A stretch of DNA of 64,000 nt. Origin: Lucifuga dentata. Its lineage: Eukaryota > Chordata > Actinopteri > Ophidiiformes > Bythitidae. The position numbers and the translations under genes are program-made. Positions 14,747 through 26,792 of this stretch are shown here, piece after piece; positions within the stretch are counted from its first letter, which is position 1, and the number at the start of each line of letters is the position of its first letter. A model generated the notes under the pieces. That model was given only the letters and a program-made list of their open reading frames with translations, had not been told where the DNA came from and searched no databases. The stretch lies in assembly GCA_014773175.1 (NCBI GenBank), contig VXCM01000278.1:124001-188000 (forward strand), read 5' to 3'.

Positions 14747-14870
14747 CTTGATTAATGCCTGGTATCTGGGCAGATCAGACCCCTCCAGTGTGATTCAGTG
14801 CCGTTTATCTGCTGTATGCTGACCAGGAGGAGAAGGAGGAGGAGGAGGACACACATCAGTTCTGATCTCT
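14747..14870 (-). other. Candidate 5' noncoding exon of the kinesin gene
   Basis: On the minus strand a segment ends at a good donor, AAG|GTAACA (exon edge 14747). The first coding exon has an acceptor at 14287 with 65 bases of 5' UTR, so a further noncoding exon upstream is needed. The upper limit and the transcription start are guesses. Confidence 0.35.
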
Positions 14871-15473
14871 ATGGGGAACAAAACTCTCGACAGTCTTTAA
14901 ATATTAAACCTGGAGAGATGGAGTTTCATCAGATAGTGGCTTAAACTCCACGCAGTCCACTGGTAAAAAGATGCCCCAAAGAGTCCTCAGGTTTCCCGTG
15001 TGTAAGATAGAGATTGTAACTAAATGCTATCTCATACTCACAGACACACATGCACTCACACACTCCATCTCTCATTCCTATTTGTTTTTGTGAAATGAAT
15101 TTTGTGAAAGGAATTGTCAGTGTCATCATATACAAATGGATTAATCTGACCCTTGACCTTTGAGGTGGGAGTGGAGAATAAGGTTGAATGTATACATGGT
15201 GCTAAACAACCAGAATTAGTGTGTGGCTGACATAAAACATAGTATAACAAATTTTTATTACTTAATAGTTTGACTCCTATTACTTTAGTGTATTTATTTA
15301 TTTGTAAATCACCATATATGGAATGAAGGTAGAATGTTGTAATATGTGCTAACATGATACGGTATCCAATGATGCACTTACAGCTTTTAATGCAATAAGA
15401 GCTGATTCGGATTCGTGGATTACCTGTTTGCATCTGTTCCAAGAAGCAGGTTACCTTCAGTGTGTGTTAGGTC

Positions 15474-15560
15474 TGGGCGGGGCTATATATGGGGGCGGGG
15501 TAACATGTGAAATACAGCCCACAACCAGCCTCATTGATTGTACATCTTAACAGAGGTAAG
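15474..15560 (+). promoter_or_regulatory. Promoter-like element with possible first exon
   Basis: A TATATAT box (15484-15490) lies between two GC boxes (GGGCGGGGC and GGGGGCGGGG). About 65 bases after the TATA box is a strong donor, CAGAG|GTAAGG, at 15555/15556. This is the layout of a short noncoding first exon read to the right. The next gene on that strand is anxa1, whose first coding exon is 3.8 kb away. An alternative anxa1 promoter is inferred; a separate noncoding transcript is equally possible. Confidence 0.4.
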
Positions 15561-15589
15561 GTGTGCTGGGTGGGTTGGGTTAAAGGACC

Positions 15590-15872
15590 ATACCGATGAT
15601 TTTGCATGTTTGAACCTAGTAAATACCCTCATACACATGATGTTACTGACAACCACTTTCCAAAATATAAAAACATATTTTAGTTATTTTTCCAAATCTC
15701 CTAATCTTTCAAAATCAAATGTTCAGGTGATACACCCACCTAAAAATTCAATGTGTTGCAGTGCATGATCATTTTAATTTTCCTGTAAAAGCCATCTTCT
15801 TCTGGGACTATATTCCCTGGTGGAGACATATATTTTCTTCCTTGCAGCTAAGTGTTGGATTGGTTAACCAAC
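15590..15872. mobile_element. TTAA palindromic MITE-like repeat, left half (copy E)
   Basis: Starts TTAAAGGACCATACCGATG and runs through the conserved interior (GGGACTATATTCCCTGG) to about GTTGGATTGGTTAA. The right arm is missing. Confidence 0.75.
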
Positions 15873-16398
15873 CAAACCTTACATCATTTCAATATGACAT
15901 AAATAGCAGTATATCTCTTTATAAGTGAACATTTACAGGAATATTGTTACAGGCATTTCTTTAAATCAATCAGCATGTGCACCAGATTTGGGAGCACTAA
16001 TTTAAAAATGTAATCCAGTAGTTACTAATTACCTGTTAAAAATGTAAACAAGCTACAGCAATATTAAAGTAATGTAACTTGATTACTTTCCATTATTTTT
16101 GATTTACTTCAATGCCAAATGTGCATATAAAGACAACAGAAAAGAAATATCAATGCAATGATTTTTATATACACATTTTTATTGAAGGGTAATCTGTAAA
16201 ATAACAGAACAATGAAATAAGTATAGACCTATAATTTAAGACCATAGAGCACAGCTCACAAGGCAAGAAAACCAAAAATCCTTTCCATCCTTCACAACAG
16301 TATGTAAGCACCATTTAGTCAACCCAATCAAAGACCGCATATGTGCCTCCCTACTGTAGACCTAGTGTACATTTAATCAAAATCTAGCTTTGGGCAAA

Positions 16399-16917
16399 AC
16401 TTTCTGATAAAACGAAGGAAGAGGACCTGCTCCAAGTGGTCATTGTGCACAGGCCAGTGCTGCAGATTTCCTCTCCAAACTGTCCCCCTCAATCCAGTGA
16501 CATGTCATACCAAAGAAACTTAGGTTATGGCAGTCCACGTATTTGCTGCTGTGCACACACTTGTCATATTCTGAAGTTCTGCAGTCAAGGCTTCTTTCAT
16601 GGCAGCAAATTCCCTCTCAATATGCTGGACAAGTGTCTTTCTGCTCATAACTGTTTTGCCACCACTGATTCCCTCTACAAGTTTGTTGAATGAAGGTTGC
16701 TCAACCAACTAGAAAGACTGCATATCATCAATCACAATTCAAATATGAATCTACTAACTGCACTTTGCTGCATCCAAGTTCACGTTTCGCTTGCTTGAAC
16801 GGAGGATGCAAGGCCTCTTGTCCTTATCCATGTTCAGATGTGCTAGGCTGCTCATTCGTCTCAGAATGGCTGGTGTTGTCTGTGGTCAGAAGTGAGCGAT
16901 TTGGATGCTTCCTCTAA
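16399..16917 (-). pseudogene. Degraded hAT (ZBED-like) transposase fragment
   Basis: On the minus strand, reading frames encode peptides typical of the middle of ZBED/hAT transposases: VEQPSFNKLVEGISGGKTVM, SRKTLVQHIEREF, then TAANTWTAIT (about 16520-16708). After a frameshift comes LSFFGMTCHWIEGDSLERKS (about 16440-16510). Upstream, FKQAKRELGCSKVQLVDSYL is interrupted by stops. No termini were identified. It is a dead remnant in the anxa1 upstream region. Confidence 0.75.
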
Positions 16918-16995
16918 GAAACACAAAGCACAATGTAAATCAAGCAATTGTAGTGTATATTTTAATAATCAATCACTTGTAGTATATTTATTCAG

Positions 16996-17768
16996 TAAAG
17001 GACCATACCAGCAAGTTTGCAGGTTTAAGCTGCATGCTTATGCTGTATACATGTTATGTTACTGATAACTTTTTTCCAAATCATAAAACTGTATTTTAGT
17101 TTTCTTATTTTTTCAAATCCCTTAATCTTTCAAAATCAAATTTCCAGGTGATACGCAGACCTTAAAATTCAGTGTTTTGCTTTCTAACACTTAATGCTGG
17201 ATTGTAAAAGGCACCGGCTATTTTAATTTCTCGGTAAAAGTCATATTCTCTTGGGATTATATTCCCTGGCAGAGATGTACATTGTATTCCCTGCAGCTCT
17301 GTGTTGGATCAGTGAAATAAAGTTACTTTGACAAAAAACAGACGTTAAAACCAATTCTCAAACCGTTCTCAACCAATCTTTTTTCAAAGGATTGGTTGAG
17401 AAGTTAGTTGTGTTACAGTAAGTTGATGTGTGTCTATAAAAGGTTATGATGTTTGTGCATTGTGTGAACTTTTCTGTTAAAATAAGGTTGAAATTATTTT
17501 TTATTTGGAAAGATCAATCTCATATCAGCTCAGTGGAATTCCAAGAGACCACAAAATGGCCTCAAGGCTGTGTTGCACTGTCATACACACCATCTCAAGT
17601 ACATTTCAAGTCAAAAGTTGATTTGAATAGTGTACTGGAATGAACTGAAACCAAAGGAAAAACAAATACAAAAATACAACTCAAGTATGTTTTGGAAAAT
17701 GTCTGTCAGTAATGTAACATGTATGCGGGTTGTTTTTATTGTGTTTAAACATGCACAATGTATGATTC
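16996..17768. mobile_element. TTAA palindromic MITE-like repeat, near full length (copy F)
   Basis: Begins TAAAGGACCATACCAGC; the right arm is the inverted match ending near ATTGTGTTTAAACATGCACAA. It contains an extra 13-bp inverted repeat (17366-17378 and 17390-17402) absent from other copies. Confidence 0.7.
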
Positions 17769-18534
17769 TGTAGAGCAATACATATTACGTAGCCTCACCC
17801 CAAGCTCCAAGACACAGCAAAGACTCTCCTTTCAATTTTGACAAATGCATTTGCAAAATTTGTACCACTGCTAAAGCAACACTTGAGATAAATCCTTCAT
17901 GATGCTACTGATAGAAACACATTTTTACCCCTCCTTTTTCTCCCACAATCCTAATCCTGCCCTGAGTGTACACTACGGATCTGGAAATCCAGCTGGATAT
18001 ACAAAATGTCAGTTTGACAAATGAAAAATAAAGTCAAAGACTAGGCTGAGCCATGCAGGCATAAAAGAGCACACACAACATTGTTTAGCAAAGAAAAATA
18101 AATGTGACACATGGACAGGCATTAACACCAGAGGAATACCACAAGCTTTGAAGTGTAGTCAAGGACCTGTGAAGCTTCATTTGTTTTGAGTCTTACTCTG
18201 ATGATAGAAAATAACTGCATTGTAATGATGAAAATCATTCCTAGAAATGTGCCATAGCATACAGGCAGCAGATATCATCAGGTATATCATCAGGCATATC
18301 TCAGAGTGCCATTATCTCTTCATCTGTCTCAGAAGTATTCTGGCAATGTTATGGTATGAGATCCTCTAAAATAATCAAGGTAAATAATTCGTGGGCAAAT
18401 TTTCAAGAAGGATCTTGATCTCAAATTTTATCAGCGTCTGTTTTTAAGCAGAAAGGAGCTCATGAGTTGCGGTTTTGTAAACTGTTGCTCTGTATTACGC
18501 ACAGCTGTGTGTTTAGCTCAGGCAGCGGTTCTGT

Positions 18535-18604
18535 CCAATGGCAGCGGTGGAGAGAATCTGGGCTGGACACCGTTACTAGGTGGGGTTTATCATGGGTATA
18601 AATA
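18535..18604 (+). promoter_or_regulatory. anxa1 core promoter (CCAAT and TATA boxes)
   Basis: A CCAAT box at 18535-18539 precedes TATAAATA at 18597-18604. A start site near 18628 would give a short noncoding first exon ending at the donor ACG|GTAAGT (18671/18672). The spacing fits a focused RNA polymerase II promoter. Confidence 0.65.
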
Positions 18605-18627
18605 CACTGTTTGCGCGACTGTCACGC

Positions 18628-18671
18628 CCCTGGAAACTTAGTACAACAGACTTTCCGCTTAAAGGCGCACG
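18628..18671 (+). other. anxa1: anxa1 noncoding exon 1
   Basis: The end is fixed by the consensus donor GTAAGT at 18672. The start is estimated about 30 bases after the TATA box. There is no ATG in it, and translation starts in exon 2. Confidence 0.55.
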
Positions 18672-19095
18672 GTAAGTCATTTTTCTTTAATAAAAATAAC
18701 AAATCTGCCTTTAAGCTTCTCAGTTTGCGACTCTGTAAGACCTTGCTGCTTGGTGTGCCTCCTCAAAGTCTCATCTTCCTCATGGAACATTGATTGAAGC
18801 TGCGTGGGTGTGGTTGGGAAAACAGCTGCGATAATTCTTTGACTTCCACTTTTGATGCTGAGCTGTTGTAACTTCGCACCGGAGTTTGTTCTAGTATATT
18901 TAAATAGGCAATGATCTAAAGTACAGGAATGATGGGTGGATCGGTAATCTACTTTACCTATCCATATCAGAGTTACGCGTGGGTGTGGCCAGGTAGTCGC
19001 CACATGTTTGCCATTATGGAAAACCACCGAATATAAATCCACTGTAAATATGCATAGCAGTGTTTTCTAGGGGTGGATAATAAAAGAGACTGCGT

Positions 19096-19135
19096 TTTTT
19101 TTTTTTTTTTTTTTTTNTTTAAAAAAAAAAAAAAA
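19096..19135. repeat. Poly-T / poly-A junction with N
   Basis: A T-run, an N at 19117, and then an A-run in anxa1 intron 1. The switch from T to A across the N suggests a doubtful join. Confidence 0.85.
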
Positions 19136-19364
19136 CTTGACTCAAAGACTTCCAAAACACTTATTAAAGGATTATTCCAACAGTTTCTAGTGTAATCTGC
19201 AATGTGCCAGTTTGAGTTATGCTGTTTCAAAGGCTACTGTTCTTTACTTTCTGAATGTTTCACATTCCATCCTTCTTTTGGGATTCCACCAGTACCAACA
19301 TTTTCTGTTCTGTTCTGTAACACTGTGTTCTCTCCCCATGCAGACACACTCCAGCAGTCACACC

Positions 19365-22300
19365 ATGGCTTTAATCCAGCAGATCCTGAGGCAGACGGTC
19401 TATCTGGGCATGCCCGATGACTCAGTACGTATAACTCTGGGTTCTGTTCCAGTTGTCAGGGCCAACAGCTCTGTTTTGCTTTTTTTTTTTTTTTTTTTNT
19501 TTTTTTTTTTTTTTTTTCCTTTTCCTGTGGTATGCTAGGGTGGAAAATTTTTATCAGGCAAAGGTTCGAAGCAAGGAAGACAGGGAGAGAAGGGAGAAAA
19601 GTGTGCTGAAAAGAATGAATGAGCGGGAAGTTCTGTGGATGGAAGAAAAGATAAGTGTTAAAGCAAAAGAGAGTTTGGACAGTGAACTTCATGCGCACAG
19701 AAAAAAAATCCAGAAAGATGACTCACGAGCTTGTGACACACAAGGGCAGGAATTTCAGCCCCTCCTTTTAAACTGTTAAAACAAAATTCTACTCCTTTTC
19801 CTGAGTTTCTTAAAGTCATACAGGGTTGTCCTGCATGACTTCACCCCATGTTCTCCTCTTGCTAAGGTGTCGGAGCAGAGAAAACCAAGGAAGGGGTGGA
19901 GGACACAAATGACATAAATCACTCACAAGTATCATCTGCTATGTAACATGATAAAATGTTATCATTCAGATCATCTGCCTTATGCAGAGGACAGCTGAAG
20001 GAAGATACTTTACTGAGTTCAACAGCTCACTAATGTACCCAACTGGGTTTTGTTTGACCACCAAACACAGTCTGTGTTGTATCTCTCAGGCCCTGCAAAA
20101 TGAGGGAACAGTGACTTCAGCACCTAATTTCAGCCCTAATGGAGATGCAGCAGTCCTGGATAAAGCCATCAAGGTAAAAGGTAAGCTTGTAGCACTCGTA
20201 CATGCACAGACACAAATCCATATGTACACATACTGAGAATGAGGAAGCAAATGAGCATGTGAACTTGTCTTGGTTTGCTATATGTGTGTCTTTGAGAATG
20301 AGGGGTTGCTCTTTGACCCTTATCACCATCTGCTGGCCAAAACTCACCATTACTAATAAGAGTGTTATGTGTGGTGGTAATCATGTCACTTTACCTGTAA
20401 GGATCCAAACACTGAAAGATTTCAAACTTAAAACTGAATAAAGAGGGTTTGTTCTACCTCTGACTTCAGAAATGTTTCTACTAACATGTCACGTCTGTAG
20501 GAGTGGATGAGAACACCATCATCGAAATTCTGGTGAAAAGAAGCAATGAACAGAGACAGCAGATCAAAGAAGCTTACCAACAGGCCAGTGGCAAGGTAAT
20601 GAATGACAAAGAAAACCGGATACAAAAAAATGGTGTTTAAAAACAAGAAGGCAGAGAAAATTAGATTTTGTTACATAAAGATAGCCACACACGTGTTCAC
20701 ATGCTCACAAGTGCTGTATCACTCATCAGTTGTTTTCTCTAGACTCTGGAATCTGCGTTGAAGAGTGCTTTGAAGGGAGATCTAGAGGATGTTGTGCTGG
20801 CTCTGCTGAAAACACCAGCCCAGTATGACGCCCAGCAGCTGAAAGAGGCTATGAAGGTATACACACACACACACATACAATAGGCTCATTTAAAGAAATG
20901 CTCATATAAATGTGTAAGGCATTGGTTACACAAGCAGCATACTGGAACGCCTCCGAAATCTGTTTTGGCCTTAATTTCTTTTGTTATTTTTTTTTGGCGT
21001 ATAATGATACCCACCCATTTCCATGAATTCATTACACATTGATTGTTTTTTTTAATGGGAGTATAAAAGGTGTGTTTTATTTGTATTAGGCAAATGAAAG
21101 TGTTATGTCTCTCTCTTTCTATCAAACTATTTGTTCATCCATGCTTGCCTCAGGGTCTGGGTACAGAAGAAGATACCCTGATTGAGATTTTGGCTTCTCG
21201 AACCAACAGAGAGATCCTGGATATAAAGAAAGTCTACAAGGAAGGTATTGCCAATAAACTTGAGCTCCATCATCCAAGATTTTATAAAAGTGATTTTTAT
21301 AAAAGAGCTTTTTAGAGTGTTCTAAAAAAAATTACTGTGTGGAATCTGGAAAAAGGGTTTAGAATATTTAAGGACCATAATGGTGATATTGCATGTTTAA
21401 GCCCAATAAATACTACCCACCCACATACGCGTGACATTATTATCATTTTCCAAAACATTAAACCATGTTTTAGTGTTCCTGTTAATTTGGCAAATCCCCT
21501 AATCTTTCAAAATTAAATGTGCAGGTGATACACCTAGCTTAAAATTCAGTGTTTCTCCAGATGGCTCACCCATTTTTAATTTCTCAGTAAAAGCCATCTT
21601 CTCCTGGGACTATATTCCCAGGTGGAGACATACATTTTCTTCCATGCAGCTCTGTGTTGGACCGGTTAATTACATAACTTTTACAAAAAATCAGATCGAA
21701 GTGTGGTTCACTGTTATGGATTACCTATTGTATCATATTTCAAGTCTCTACAAGTTGATTTTTACTAGCATACTGGAATGAACCGAAACCATTCTGTAAG
21801 TTAGAAAAAACAAATCCAAAATAAATGCACCTTCAGTAGTATGGTTTGGAAAATAGTTGTCAATAATGTAACGTGTATGTTGGTTGTATTTATTGGGCAC
21901 AAACATGCAAAATCACCCGTATGCTCCTTTTAAAGATTGTCATAAAGGTTTACTCCAGCAGTAATGTTGTGATTTCCTTGCCAAGAATACAAGAAGGATC
22001 TGGAGCAGGATATCCGCTCTGACACTAGTGGAGACTTCAGGACTGCCCTCCTTACACTCTGCAAGGTGCATGTTGATCCATGCTTGCTTCCTGTCTCATT
22101 CTGATTTCATATTGTCGTCTAAATGTGTAACAGGATTTACTCCCACATGGCACAAAAAGACACTTTTAGTGCTGTAGACATGTTTTTAGCTGGAGCATCA
22201 CTAAGGTCTGTGACACACACAAGTTTCTCTTTTGTTTGTTCGTGTGCGCAACAGGCTGGCAGAACTGACGGCATTTGTGAACAGTTGATTGACAGCGATG

Positions 22301-23275
22301 CCAGGGCTCTGTATGAAGCTGGAGAGGGGAGGAAGGGCAAAGACTGCACTGCCTTCATTGACATCCTCACCACCAGGAGTGCTCCTCATCTCCGTAAAGG
22401 TTAGCTGCCTGGCTACCCTGTTCATTAACATCTGTATTTGTACTATATGTCCTGGTCACAAATCTAATATTCCTACACCCCTTTGTCTTGCTCAGTATTT
22501 GAGAGGTACTCAAAGTACAGTAAGGTGGATGTGGCCAAAGCTATTGACCTGGAGATGAAGGGCGATATTGAGAGCTGCCTCACAGCAGTAGGTAAAGGAA
22601 ACTTGTACTCCAACTTAAGCAACTGCCTGTGCATACATTTAATGATTTAATAATAGACTTGATTTAAACTTAAATCCTTTTTTTTTATTTTTTTTTTTTA
22701 AAACCAACCATAGTGAAGTGTGCTGGAAGCACACCTGGNCTTTTTTTTTATTTTTTTTTTTTAAAACCAACCATAGTGAAGTGTGCTGGAAGCACACCTG
22801 GATTCTTTGCTGAGAAACTCAACTTGGCCATGAAGGTATTGTATTAATCACAACGACTCATAACTGTACGGCTCGCTGCCCAAGCCCTTCCTTTTCTGAC
22901 ACTCTGTAATTAAATGCTCTGTAATCTCTTCTCCCTAGGGCAAAGGAACTCGCAAAAATATCCTGACCCGTATCATGGTGAGCCGCTCCGAGGTGGACAT
23001 GAAACTGATTAAGGAGGAGTACAAGAATAAATATGGCAAAACACTGTACCAGGAAATTCTGGTGAGCAAATATCTGACCATTAACCATTGTGATAAAGAG
23101 CCCTTAGAAATAAAGAGGTCAGATGTTTCATTTGCTTTTGTACTGATACAGTGAAAGTTTAAGAAAAAGGTGAAGGAAATGAATTTAAAGATTTATACTC
23201 TTTTCTTTTCTTCAGGATGACACTAAAGGAGATTATGAGAAGATATTGCTCGCTCTCTGTGGGGATGGGAACTAA
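19365..23275 (+). CDS. anxa1: Annexin A1
   Basis: Calcium-dependent phospholipid-binding protein with roles in membrane repair, vesicle traffic and resolution of inflammation. Coding exons: 19365-19424, 20090-20180, 20501-20595, 20743-20856, 21154-21244, 21986-22065, 22255-22399, 22496-22591, 22777-22835, 22939-23061 and 23216-23275 (TAA). They sum to 337 residues, against 346 for human annexin A1. The N-terminal regulatory helix is [15 protein letters not shown], followed by a variable linker. The core has four annexin repeats, with type II calcium loops at G-V-D-E (about 51), GLGTEEDT (121) and GKGT (278). [46 protein letters not shown] and the C-terminal [12 protein letters not shown] closely match annexin A1. 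Exon 22777-22835 is preceded by an assembly duplication carrying a partial copy of itself. The specific teleost anxa1 paralogue cannot be assigned. Confidence 0.95.
19480..19517. repeat. Poly-T tract with N
   Basis: T-run broken by an N at 19499 in anxa1 intron 2, just after the first coding exon. Confidence 0.9.
21367..21933. mobile_element. TTAA palindromic MITE-like repeat, full length (copy G)
   Basis: About 567 bp, from TTAAGGACCATAATGG to the inverted end CCCGTATGCTCCTTTTAA. The interior carries GGGACTATATTCCC and CAGCTCTGTGTTGGACC motifs shared with other copies. It lies in an anxa1 intron and is a useful reference copy. Confidence 0.8.
22678..22801. other. Assembly duplication around N at anxa1 exon
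   Basis: About 61 bases, from the T-run through the acceptor and the first 25 bases of the exon, occur twice, separated by the N at 22739. The left copy (exon part 22714-22738) is broken off, and the right copy continues into the intact exon at 22777. An automatic gene model could be misled here. Confidence 0.8.
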
Positions 23276-23417
23276 TAACTAACTGAATCGTGGCTAGTGC
23301 AGCTTAAGATTCACAACCAGATTCATCTTTAGAGAATGCCCTCTAATCTCTTCTCCCTATTGTGCTATCTGTGGAACACTGACAAGACTGTCATGACAAT
23401 TAAAATATATTAACAGC

Positions 23418-23423
23418 AATAAA
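23418..23423 (+). terminator. anxa1 poly(A) signal
   Basis: AATAAA about 143 bases after the anxa1 stop codon, the first canonical hexamer downstream. Confidence 0.65.
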
Positions 23424-23768
23424 CAGAGATTAGCACTGAAACAACAATGCTTCAGCAGACATTTTCTTTCCAGATTAGTCCTTTTTATCTAGTGCTCTTA
23501 TCTCAGCATAGATCTGAAAGCAGATTCCTGGTAGACTCTTGCTCTGAGACAGGCTTGGCCTCTAATGAAATAAATGATTGAGATTTTTGTTACATTTTTA
23601 ATATTTTGGTGCTCAAAGAGAAGCTGGAGTCAGAGTTTGATCACAGTACAGCAGTAAATAGATGATTCCCAAGTGCCAAATGTATTCAGTGGTAGCAGTA
23701 CCCTGGAAGGAGCTTATACAAGACATTCTGCAAATTAAAGCTTTTTATATGAAGGCATATCTGAGTCA

Positions 23769-23770
<2 letters not shown>

Positions 23771-23832
<62 letters not shown>

Positions 23833-23875
23833 TTTTTTGTTTTTTTACTTCAAAACACACACACACACACACACA
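23771..23875. repeat. Long poly-T followed by (AC)n
   Basis: About 61 uninterrupted Ts, a few T-rich bases to 23847, then AC repeats at 23854-23875. It is in the intergenic stretch between anxa1 and mfsd3. Confidence 0.95.
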
Positions 23876-24909
23876 AAGATCTTTAGAAAATCTACAAGAG
23901 CTTTTCACCAATTTTGCACAAAATGTAATAGTATTTTCATGTAAAACCTGTCACACTTCTATTGCTGGCAGAACTGACCAGAAAATCCTGTTTTCCTCAA
24001 ACATTTCATAACTCAAGCATTACAAATGAACAAAATACAATCTAACCGTGCAAACATAACTTAACTTACACATAATAAAACCCAAGTTAGAATGTCTGGA
24101 TGAATGTAAGTGGCTATAATTCTAAGTATCTTTAGTGTAATGAGTGGGACATGGGTTGCCAGGTTGGTGGTAAATATTAAAGAAAAAATGTATTTTTTCT
24201 GTACAGCATCCCATATTTTATAAAAACCATAAGGAAATCAGCACGGTGTTTTAACATGAACATAAAACAAATCATATCCTATATTAAATGTACTATCTGC
24301 AGAAGGATGATACTGACACAGAAACTGGCAACCTACTAGTGGCTCCAACTGTAAACAGCGCTGCACCGGCTTTGGAGCTAGCTTCGATTAGGCTGCCATC
24401 TAACCAACTTTCTTTCCTGTATGTGTTATGATTTATTTTAATGGGTTTGTGTTGCAGATTGTAACACTAATACTGACAAATTGAATAATTGTGTTTGTAA
24501 GTTGCACGTTGATTAGGTTTATTGATGCGGTAAACCAGCTAGCTAACATTAGCTCGCCTATCAGCCACTCAGCGTTAGCTGTGGGCAAAATGTCAGCGAT
24601 ACAAAGTCATAAAAGTTAAATACATAATGACAAGAATAGATGTGGTCAGTATAAAACTGCAAATTGTGTTTCTGTGCGTAAATTGTTTGGTTTTGAGCGG
24701 TTGTGCGTTGAAAGCTAAATGTGGCTAACTCACTACATAGCTAAAACAGCGGCGTGAAGATAATGTGTGTAATAACGCTGGAAGTCACATCTTCAAACAG
24801 CTAATGCATGATCCATGAATGTCTTTAAATCTGAGCTTTATAACATGTCTAGAAAATCAACATCAGAAAGTACAAATATTACACTATATGTTTTTAATTC
24901 TCATTTCAG
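23876..24909. other. anxa1-mfsd3 intergenic and mfsd3 upstream region
   Basis: No coding exon is seen. An mfsd3 noncoding first exon and promoter must lie here, because an acceptor (TTCATTTCAG type) ends at 24909. I could not place its donor. There is no TATA box in an obvious position. Confidence 0.5.
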
Positions 24910-24955
24910 CAGGAAGCAGTTAGCCAGTCAGTTTGACTTAACCAAAGTAACCACA

Positions 24956-24964
24956 ATGACCTGA
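24956..24964 (+). promoter_or_regulatory. Minimal upstream ORF in mfsd3 5' UTR
   Basis: ATG ACC TGA, a two-codon ORF in an ACAATGA context, lies 53 bases before the main start. A second ATG overlaps the main start out of frame (25021, ATGAGAAACTAG). Such short uORFs can lower translation; no effect is shown here. Confidence 0.35.
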
Positions 24965-25016
24965 CCAAGGTATCACCGCGACTCTAATTAATCAGGGTTC
25001 ACTCCAAAGGTGGATC

Positions 25017-26757
25017 ATGAATGAGAAACTAGTCTTCCTGGGGTTGCTGTACTTTGTCCAGGGCATCCCCTATGGACTTCAGTCCTCCCTGCTTCCTGTT
25101 TACCTGCGTGGAGCTGGCCACTCCCTCACCCGCATTGGCTTCACCAAGATCCTCTACTTTCCCTGGGTCCTCAAGGTGCTCTGGGCCCCCTTGGTGGACC
25201 GGCTTGGCACCAAGCGTCACTGGCTGGTGGGAACAGTGTCTGGACTGGCACTGACATGCCTCTCCAGTGCTGCCCTGGCCCCGGAGGCATATATCTGGGG
25301 AGTAGCAGGGACCCTATTGGCCATGAACACTCTGGCCTCTGTCCAGGATATTGCTGTAGATGGGGCAGCGGTGGGGCTGCTGAAAGGTCGTGGGGAGCTC
25401 GGCCTTGGGAACACAGCGCAAGTGGTGGGGTATAAAGCTGGTTCGGTGTTTGCAGGAGGTGGGCTGCTGGCTGTGATTGACGTGGCTGGATGGAGCTGGA
25501 TGTTTATGCTGCTGATGTTTGTGTATGCTGGTGTGGCTCTGTTTGTGTGGGGAGCCCCTGTGCTGGATGATGAAGCTGTGAGAGGTCAGCAGGCAGATAG
25601 CAGCAGGAAGGCAGTGCTGGGAGCAGAAGCTATGAGGCCGTGGAGGGTGTGGAGGAAGATGCTGGCGGTGCCGGGTACGCCATGGACTGTCCTGTATGTG
25701 CTCACATACAAACTGGGTGAGTATGACTAACAGGCCAACACATGCTTAGAAAAATATGGTTAGACTGATTGACATAAATTACTAAAATTCCTGAGACTGT
25801 CATCGAGTTAAAGTTTACTTTCCTTAGATGAGGCCTGATTTTAATAATAATCACTGTGTGAATCTATCCTGATAAGAGTGAACAGTATGTGCACAGGCTG
25901 AGTTCAAATGATTTGATTCAAAGACAGACAAAAAAAAGGAAAAGAACAGAAAAGGTAAAAAAAAAATAAAATAAATATAAACCACCTTCTTCAGAACAAG
26001 AAGCCTGTTTATCAGCTGAGAAAATCAGTTTTTAGTGGTTTTATGCAAATGAACAAGACAGAAAAACTTCCCTGAAGCACCAAAAAGCGTTGTGTCGTGA
26101 AATGTTCCTGAAATTGTTGCAATCCCATTGTAAACTTTTCCTTAATTTGCGTTATGGCTATCTGGAACTCATCCACAGTTCCTTTTATAGTGGGTGCTCA
26201 CCTGGAGCTCACCGCTAGATGTCTCTCTTGGAGTGTTCATGAATACAGTGGAGAGAAAAATGATTCTGTTGAAGATGTATTTAGCAATTTATTTTAGTCA
26301 AATTTACCGAAGGTCGAGTACGTAAATGAGAAAACAAAGCACAGGTCGAGTTACTTATCTACTATATAAACCTAACATACTTAGACATGAATTTGTTATT
26401 ATTTTGAGCATATATTAAGTTTGTGAAAGTTATGGACAGATGAGGTATGAGCCCTTATCATAAATATAATTCTATGGTAGTTTCTGAGCAAGTGAGATTA
26501 TGTGTGGGAGCGAAAGAGAATTGATAGGAGTTTGCTGTTTGGTAGCAGAAGGGGATTATGTAAGGATTAGTGTGTCTTTGTTTCTGTAGCATTCAGAAAC
26601 TGAAATGGAAGATAGTGTATCACACTGACATGTGTTGGCATGTATGTGGGTTGGCGGTGGGAATGTGTCTTGCTTCTTCACATTTGCATAGTCTTTACAT
26701 GTGCATGAATGCATATGCCTTTGTTTTTCAATTGTGTGTGTGTGTGTGTGTGTGTGT

Positions 26758-26792
<35 letters not shown>

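Larger units (their letters stand above)
14871..18590. other. Divergent intergenic region between kinesin and anxa1
   Basis: Upstream of both the kinesin gene and anxa1. It holds a promoter-like TATA/GC-box site with a splice donor (15474-15560), two TTAA palindromic repeats (15590 and 16996 onward) and a degraded hAT transposase (16399-16917). No other coding exon was recognised. Confidence 0.6.

Noticed and set aside
19523..19779. Open frame with [24 protein letters not shown] peptide in an anxa1 intron
   Set aside because: Purine-rich sequence giving a charged peptide by composition; it follows a poly-T with an N, has no supporting splice sites, and anxa1 exons join in phase without it.
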